Below, piece after piece: positions 60,601-64,000 of a stretch of 64,000 nt of DNA. The position numbers were made by a program, and so were the translations under genes. Location: NCBI RefSeq assembly GCF_014495685.1, contig NZ_JACTVI010000030.1:1-64000 (forward strand), read 5' to 3'. The DNA comes from Streptomyces sp. TRM68367. Its GTDB lineage: Bacteria; Actinomycetota; Actinomycetes; Streptomycetales; Streptomycetaceae. The notes below the pieces were generated by a model. The model had not been told where the DNA came from, made no database searches, and saw only the letters and a program-made list of their open reading frames with translations. The first letter of the stretch is position 1. Each line of letters starts with the position of its first letter.

Positions 60601-60752
60601 CGGTACCCGCCGAGGACCAGATCCTCCTCGGCGTTGGCGTCTTCCCGGAACCGGGCGGGACTGGTGGCCCAGGCGTCCAGCACTCCACGGCGCAGACGGG
60701 CCGTCCCGAACGGGTCAGCACCCTCGGGGGCCGGCCGCACGAACTTACTCAC
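57627..60752 (-). CDS. Sacsin-like GHKL ATP-binding protein
   Basis: A 1041-residue cytoplasmic protein. The N-terminal 170 residues form an Hsp90/sacsin-type GHKL ATPase: N box VVELAQNAADAAARAG, G1 RDGVLVAANTGAPLD, G2 GRFGVGFAAVLAV. The remaining about 850 residues are alpha/beta with many acidic stretches and no recognised domain. GTG 60752 follows AGGAGA; the frame also opens at 60767. In Streptomyces it is usually next to DUF3027; here four genes intervene. Its role is unknown, chaperone-like by analogy. Confidence 0.88.
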   Translation of the reverse strand: MSKFVRPAPEGADPFGTARLRRGVLDAWATSPARFREDANAEEDLVLGGYRDRLVVELAQNAADAAARAGTPGRLRLTLRDGVLVAANTGAPLDAAGVESLATLRASAKRDTPSIGRFGVGFAAVLAVTDEPAVVGRHGGVRWSLAEARDLAAGTARHSPGLGDEIRRRDGHVPLLRLPFAAEGTAPDPYDTAVILPLRDTAAADLAERLLRGIDDALLLTLPGLKEVVVEVGGDSPRTLTRRTDGAFTVVEDSADGITHWRTSTAKGPLTADLLADRPVEERLRPHWSVTWAVPVEADGSPTRPRTNPVVHAPTPSDEPLGVPALLIASFPLDSTRRHAAPGALTDFLVQRAADAYADLLADWRPVGEGIIALVPGPLGKGELDGALRQAVLERLPRTSFLPPAAQPRPGQDTDDLPESLRPRDAEVVEGAGADTVRVLAEVLPTLLPAGLERRVELRTLVVSRVPLTDAIDRLAGLEKEPGWWRRLYDSLAGVDPDRLSGLPVPLADGRTTIGPRQVLLPTPDAARIDPELLSRLGLKVAHPDAAHPILEKLGALPASPRAVLNTPQVRAAVAASLDEEGGLSWEEDALDAEELADTVLALVRDAGLQPGDEPWLGALALPDEEGELAPAGELVFPGSPFAQVMREDELAAVDGELAQKWGQEPLAACGVLANFALVRATDVVLDPDELEPREGDFAEPDDAGVLDAVDVWCEDILDRFPDTLVPPVATELIAVRDLDLVDDDKWPQALALLARPPLRDALTQPVRILLPDGTHEVVRPYTAWWLRGHPVLDGRRPAGLRAAGGDPLLRGLYDEADATGFDDEQVLRALGVRTSVAALLDEPGGAAELLDRLADPERPVSAAQLHALYGSLAELDPEQVTLPDELRVVVDGRVEVVDAADAVVCDSPDLLPFTSGVALLPVRPSRAADLAELFQVRRLSESVTGEVDSAGTEHDVPESVRVLLGPRTPSSYIEHEELVVDGVEIDWRLTDDGALHAATLEGVAAGLAWAAGQWPRRFEVAALLEDPSRTEELARDRWFD

Positions 60753-60812
60753 GGTCACTCTCCTCATCGGCGTGAGGACGAAGGTACCGCTCGTGGGTGT
60801 CCGGTGCGGTGA

Positions 60813-61022
60813 TCAGTCCTTGCGGGCGTATGAAACGAAGTCCGACCAGGCGGCCGACGTAAGGGCGAGCCGGGCGCCCTCGACGTTCTTGGAGTCGCGG
60901 ACGTGCACAGTGCCGGGCGCGATGGCGACCTCAACGCAGTCGTTCGGGTTGCTGCTGTCGCTGTAGCTGCTCTTGAACCACACCAGATCGGAAGCGTCCC
61001 CGGCGGATGCCTTGCGGATCAT
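60813..61022 (-). CDS. DUF397 protein (Scr2-like)
   Basis: 69 residues. The DUF397 signature is WFKSSYSDSSNPNDCVEVA, VRDSKN and ALTSAAWSDFV. ATG 61022 overlaps the XRE stop (ATGA), the standard XRE-DUF397 arrangement. In S. coelicolor one such pair (Scr1/Scr2) behaves like a toxin-antitoxin-type regulator and alters antibiotic production. Confidence 0.93.
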   Translation of the reverse strand: MIRKASAGDASDLVWFKSSYSDSSNPNDCVEVAIAPGTVHVRDSKNVEGARLALTSAAWSDFVSYARKD

Positions 61023-61897
61023 GTCTCTCCCAGCAGTTGCTCGATGAAGGCCAGTGACTCCCGTGCGGTCAGAGCCTCCGCCCGGATGATGCCATAGCGC
61101 AGTTCAAGGATCCGCAGCTGCTTCGGATCGGCGACGGGACGGCCGCTGAACTCGTCATCCATGCGACCGACTGCCGTGCCGTCCCCGAACTTCAGCACCT
61201 GGATCCTCCCTCCCGTACCAGGATGGTCCCAGCGGTCCATCGGCATCACCTGGATTTCGACGTTCCGCAACTGGGCCAGCTCCAGCAGGTGTTCGAGCTG
61301 CCTGCGCATCACCATCCTGCCCCCGACCGGGCGCTTCAGCGTCACCTCTTCCAGGACAAAGCTGAGTTCGGGCGCAGGTGAGCGCTGGAAGATCTTCTTC
61401 CGGGCCATGCGCCCGGCCACCGTCCGCTCCAGTTGGTCCTCCGGGAGTGCGGGCCGCCACGTCCTCAGGAGTGCCCACGCGAACTCCTCCGTCTGAAGCA
61501 GGCCATGCAGGTTGTGGTTGCCGTACGAGAGCAGTTCGACCGCCTTGGCCTCCATCTTCTCCAGCTCCCGAACCTTCTTCGGGTACCGGACGTTCTTCAC
61601 GTCCTCCCAAGCGGCGGCGATGAGCCCGCCCGCCTCCAAGACCTCGTCGGCCTTGTCCAGGTACTCCTGGCGAGGAATCCGCTTGCCACCCTCAATCTTG
61701 TAGACCATGTCCTCGCCGTACCCGACAACCTTGCCGAAGTCGGCGGCCCGCATCCCTACGGCCTCCCTCCGCAGCTTCAGCTGACGCCCGACGGTGGTGA
61801 TGACCGCGACACCCCACTCGTCGTCCGGATCCACCTCCCACCCCGGCTCGTCCGCCTCACTCTTGAGCCGCCCCGCATCTGCCTCGACCGTCGTCAT
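61019..61897 (-). CDS. XRE regulator with DUF5753 (Scr1-like)
   Basis: 292 residues. The HTH (VGRQLKLRREAVGMRAADFGKVVGYGEDMVYKIEGGKR) differs from most of the family in lacking the QEELA wording. The C-terminal DUF5753 domain (LHGLLQTEEFAWALL, VAGRMARKKIF, FVLEEVTLKRPVGG) is intact. ATG 61897 follows GGAGGGG. It is divergent from the ATPase gene across 156 bp containing several AGTGAC/GTCACT elements. Confidence 0.92.
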   Translation of the reverse strand: MTTVEADAGRLKSEADEPGWEVDPDDEWGVAVITTVGRQLKLRREAVGMRAADFGKVVGYGEDMVYKIEGGKRIPRQEYLDKADEVLEAGGLIAAAWEDVKNVRYPKKVRELEKMEAKAVELLSYGNHNLHGLLQTEEFAWALLRTWRPALPEDQLERTVAGRMARKKIFQRSPAPELSFVLEEVTLKRPVGGRMVMRRQLEHLLELAQLRNVEIQVMPMDRWDHPGTGGRIQVLKFGDGTAVGRMDDEFSGRPVADPKQLRILELRYGIIRAEALTARESLAFIEQLLGET

Positions 61898-62053
61898 GCC
61901 GTACCCCTCCGTCGTACCGCCGTAGTGCACCCGCGCCCTACCCACACACCCCACCCCGACAGCCCGGACACCACCGGACAACCTCCGGACAGTGACCGTA
62001 CGCACCCGCAGAGTCACTTTTCACATTACGCACGCAGCGCCACTCTGAGTGAC
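61898..62053. promoter_or_regulatory. Divergent promoter region of the XRE/ATPase pair
   Basis: It contains repeated CCGGACA units (about 61966-61994) and GTCACT/AGTGAC elements at about 61994, 62015 and 62048, candidate half-sites for the XRE protein. Confidence 0.35.
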
Positions 62054-62494
62054 GTGATCCAGAAATCCGCCGAACTCACCACCCCCATCCGCAACTTCGC
62101 GGTCCAGCTGTCGCCGACACCCCGTGGCGCCCGCCTCGCCCGCCTGCTGGCCACCGAGCAACTCCGCTCCTGGGGCCTGCCCTTGGACCCGGCGGAGCAC
62201 ATCGTGGCCGAACTGGCCACCAACGCGGCGACCCACGGCCGCGCCCCGGGCCGGGACTTTCGGCTCCTGCTCTACGTCGTCGCCGAAACCCTCCGTATCG
62301 AGGTGACCGACACCCGCGACGACCACCTGCCGACACCCCAGGCCCCGCTCCCAGATGCCGACTCCGGCCGAGGCCTCCTCATCGTCGGCACTCTGGCCGA
62401 CCGCTGGGGAGTCGCCCCCGGCCCATCCCCACGCAAGACCGTCTGGGCCGAGTGCGCCCTCCCACCCACGACACCACCTCACCCACGAGAGTGA
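62054..62494 (+). CDS. RsbW-like ATP-binding protein
   Basis: 146 residues. N box ELATNAATHG, G1 LRIEVTDTRDD, G2 DSGRGLLIVGTLADRWGV. Such GHKL proteins regularly sit beside XRE-DUF397 genes in Streptomyces. GTG 62054 (VIQKSAELTTP) is chosen, as the upstream frame is opposite the XRE gene. Confidence 0.88.
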   Translation: MIQKSAELTTPIRNFAVQLSPTPRGARLARLLATEQLRSWGLPLDPAEHIVAELATNAATHGRAPGRDFRLLLYVVAETLRIEVTDTRDDHLPTPQAPLPDADSGRGLLIVGTLADRWGVAPGPSPRKTVWAECALPPTTPPHPRE

Positions 62495-62576
62495 ACATCG
62501 CCAACTCAGCTGGATTCGGAAACAGTTGCATATGACGGTGGTCTGGTCCATGACCAACGAAAGGACCGAAACGCCC

Positions 62577-63485
62577 ATGGTCAGCTCGCCCCATGAGGCG
62601 ATGCACCGCATCTTCCAGGATCATCCAGGGCTCTTCTCCCAGGTATCCGAGGTGCTGGGCATCGATTTCGCCCCGCCCACCTCGGTGACCGTCCTGCCCA
62701 ACGACCTCACCGAAGCCGCCCCGCTGGAACGCCGCGTCGACACACTGCTACGGCTGGAGACGGAGGGCGACGAGCCGTTACTCCTCGCGGTCGAGGCGCA
62801 ACGAGGGAAGGACCCGGACAAGCCGGCGAGCTGGCTGTACTACGCCTCGTATCTGCTCACGAAGTACCGGCTGCAGCCGATGCTGCTGGTCGTCTGCCAG
62901 GACCGCGCCACCGCGGAGTGGGCCGCGCGCCCGGTCCGCTTCGGCCCTCCCCAGTGGCCCCTGCTCACCCTGCGCCCGCTGGTCGCGGGACCGAACAACA
63001 TGCCGGTGATCACCGACCCGGCCGAGGTCCGCAAGGACCTCGCGCTAGCCACGCTGTCCGCCATCACTCACGCCACTGATCCGGGCATCGGGGCCATACT
63101 CAAAGCAATGACCAACGTCCTGCGGGACGAACCCGAAGACCTTGCCAACACGATCGTCGAACTCATCGCACAAGGCCTGGGCAAGCACCCGGCCGGAGAG
63201 ATCTGGAGGAAACTGGTGGCCGTGGACCTCTCTTTCTACAAGTCACCCCTCTCCCAGGAAATCCGCGAGGAAGGCCGGGAGGAAGGCAGGGAAGAAGGCC
63301 GGGCCGAGGGTCAGACGCAGCGGGCCGCCGAGGACGTCCTGGAGGTCCTGGAGGTACGTGGCCTCAACGTCCCCGAAGCGGTCCGCGAGCGCATCACCGA
63401 CTGCGACGACCCCGAGACCCTGCGCCGCTGGCACCGGCGCGCCGTGACCGCCGCCGCAGCCGAAGAGATCTTCACGGACGAGTAG
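62577..63485 (+). CDS. Rpn-like PD-(D/E)xK nuclease family protein
   Basis: 302 residues. HEAMHRIFQDHPGLFSQVSE starts the family. Nuclease-like residues follow: RRVDTLLRL (Asp) and LLLAVEAQRGKDPDK (E-x-Q), the pattern of recombination-promoting nuclease/PDDEXK proteins. A charged repeat REEGREEGREEGRAEG (about 234-249) is typical of that group. ATG 62577 is chosen by similarity to related starts; ATG 62550 and 62532 are in frame. It is probably a mobile or defence-linked gene. Confidence 0.75.
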   Translation: MVSSPHEAMHRIFQDHPGLFSQVSEVLGIDFAPPTSVTVLPNDLTEAAPLERRVDTLLRLETEGDEPLLLAVEAQRGKDPDKPASWLYYASYLLTKYRLQPMLLVVCQDRATAEWAARPVRFGPPQWPLLTLRPLVAGPNNMPVITDPAEVRKDLALATLSAITHATDPGIGAILKAMTNVLRDEPEDLANTIVELIAQGLGKHPAGEIWRKLVAVDLSFYKSPLSQEIREEGREEGREEGRAEGQTQRAAEDVLEVLEVRGLNVPEAVRERITDCDDPETLRRWHRRAVTAAAAEEIFTDE

Positions 63486-63505
63486 TCCCGTCGGCGACCG
63501 GCCCC

Positions 63506-64000
63506 CTACGAGTGCCCCAGCTCCGCCGACGACTCGTCCTCCACTATCGGGACCGAGCCCGAGTCGGAGGCGGGGCGGAGGGGGAAGGGGTCGACTCTGG
63601 TCTCGTCGATGACCGGCGGGGCCGGCTGGGGCGGCTTCGGCATGACCGCGGCTTCCGAGTGGCCGCCGCAGCCGTAGGACAGGGACACCACGTGGCCGTC
63701 CGCCGGCGAGAACTCGTTCGCGCAGACGCCGAAGGCCTGGCCCAGGGAGCCGCCCATGGGGACCAGGAAGCCGCAGGTGACGCAGGACGCGGGGGCCGCC
63801 TGGGCCATGGGGGTCTTGGAGCCGTGGGACTCGTCCCAGCGGTCGGCCGCGGTGTGCAGGCCGTAGCGGGACAGGACCCGGGCCCGGCGCATGCCCAGTT
63901 CCTCGGCGAGCGCGCTGACCGAGCCTCGGGAGGGGGTGCCCGGGAGCCGCGCCGGGGGCCCTGCCGTCACCTCCGCGTCCTCGGCCTCCACCAGGTCGGT
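63506..64000 (-). CDS. DUF3027 protein (partial, runs off window)
   Basis: The C-terminal 160-odd residues of a DUF3027 protein; the start lies beyond base 64000. Visible are the AEELGMRRARVLSRYGLHTAADRWDES segment and a zinc-like Cys arrangement CVTCGFLVPMGGSLGQAFGVC followed by HVVSLSYGCGGHSE. Conserved in Streptomyces near the sacsin-like gene. Confidence 0.88.
   Translation of the reverse strand, partial: TDLVEAEDAEVTAGPPARLPGTPSRGSVSALAEELGMRRARVLSRYGLHTAADRWDESHGSKTPMAQAAPASCVTCGFLVPMGGSLGQAFGVCANEFSPADGHVVSLSYGCGGHSEAAVMPKPPQPAPPVIDETRVDPFPLRPASDSGSVPIVEDESSAELGHS

Noticed and set aside
57762..60812. 1016-codon + strand ORF opposite the sacsin-like gene
   Set aside because: Composition is His/Arg/Gly/Gln-rich as expected for antisense of high-GC DNA; the minus strand has clear GHKL motifs.
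63276..63310. GAGGAAGGCC repeats as a CRISPR or tandem DNA repeat
   Set aside because: They encode the REEGREEGREEG segment of the Rpn-like protein.

Overview
The window reads as chromosomal DNA of a Streptomyces species. It has very high GC, strongly GC-biased third codon positions, many GTG starts, frequent ATGA/GTGA gene overlaps and leaderless promoters. It also carries genus-typical families: the SCO4402 family, DmdR1, mycothiol-type MDMPI anti-sigma proteins, DUF397/XRE pairs, DUF2530 and DUF3027. From memory, the order purU, SCO4402-family gene, dmdR1, citrate synthase, pdxH, 4-coumarate/cinnamate-CoA ligase, serC resembles the S. coelicolor chromosome around dmdR1. No rRNA, tRNA, intact insertion sequence or CRISPR array was seen.

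Layout. 0-2.9 kb holds an APH-fold kinase, a serine-protease fragment, a small membrane protein and a frameshifted GlxA-type AraC regulator. 2.9-13.4 kb is a catabolic cluster: Zn alcohol dehydrogenase, three acyl-CoA dehydrogenases (two forming an overlapping large/small pair), SDR, cyclase-family hydrolase, amidohydrolase and CoA ligase, with an RsbW-like ATPase inside. Its two divergent promoter regions share three copies of one 19-bp TetR-type operator (6205-6223, 11850-11868, 11877-11895). 13.4-17 kb is a signalling block: EF-hand protein, STAS anti-anti-sigma factor, ECF-like sigma factor and its translationally coupled zinc-finger/MDMPI anti-sigma protein. 17-31 kb is conserved core: purU, an orphan substrate-binding lipoprotein beside a Pro/Gly-rich membrane protein with ATQYxPP repeats, an HTH/TPR regulator, a Prim-Pol protein, an ABC exporter, a hydrolase, dmdR1 with a long antiparallel ORF, and a PAS protein.

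31-49 kb alternates intact genes (pdxH, CoA ligase, methyltransferase, GlcD-type oxidoreductase, a TetR/DUF6069 pair, EamA exporter, serC, a secreted GH5-CBM2 cellulase with a CebR-like box, SGNH hydrolase, aldo/keto reductase) with at least nine gene remnants. Several are clean intragenic deletion scars or fused gene halves: citrate synthase, enoyl-CoA hydratase joined to TetR, acyl-CoA dehydrogenase, metallophosphoesterase, TetR, GNAT, ABC-2 permease, a second TetR, and aminoglycoside adenylyltransferase. 49-64 kb holds thpR, Uma2, a MarR-MFS operon, a ribbon-helix-helix protein, an NCS2 permease, DUF2530, a CtpE-like P-type ATPase, a sacsin-like GHKL protein and DUF3027. A four-gene accessory unit (DUF397, XRE, RsbW-like ATPase, Rpn-like nuclease) lies between the last two.

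The most unusual non-coding signals are two structured RNA candidates. One, at about 28.2-28.39 kb, lies just downstream of a near-consensus LexA box and an almost A-free tract. The other, at about 31.32-31.53 kb, has a 12-codon ORF with a strong ribosome-binding site followed by a perfect 11-bp helix enclosing two hairpins.
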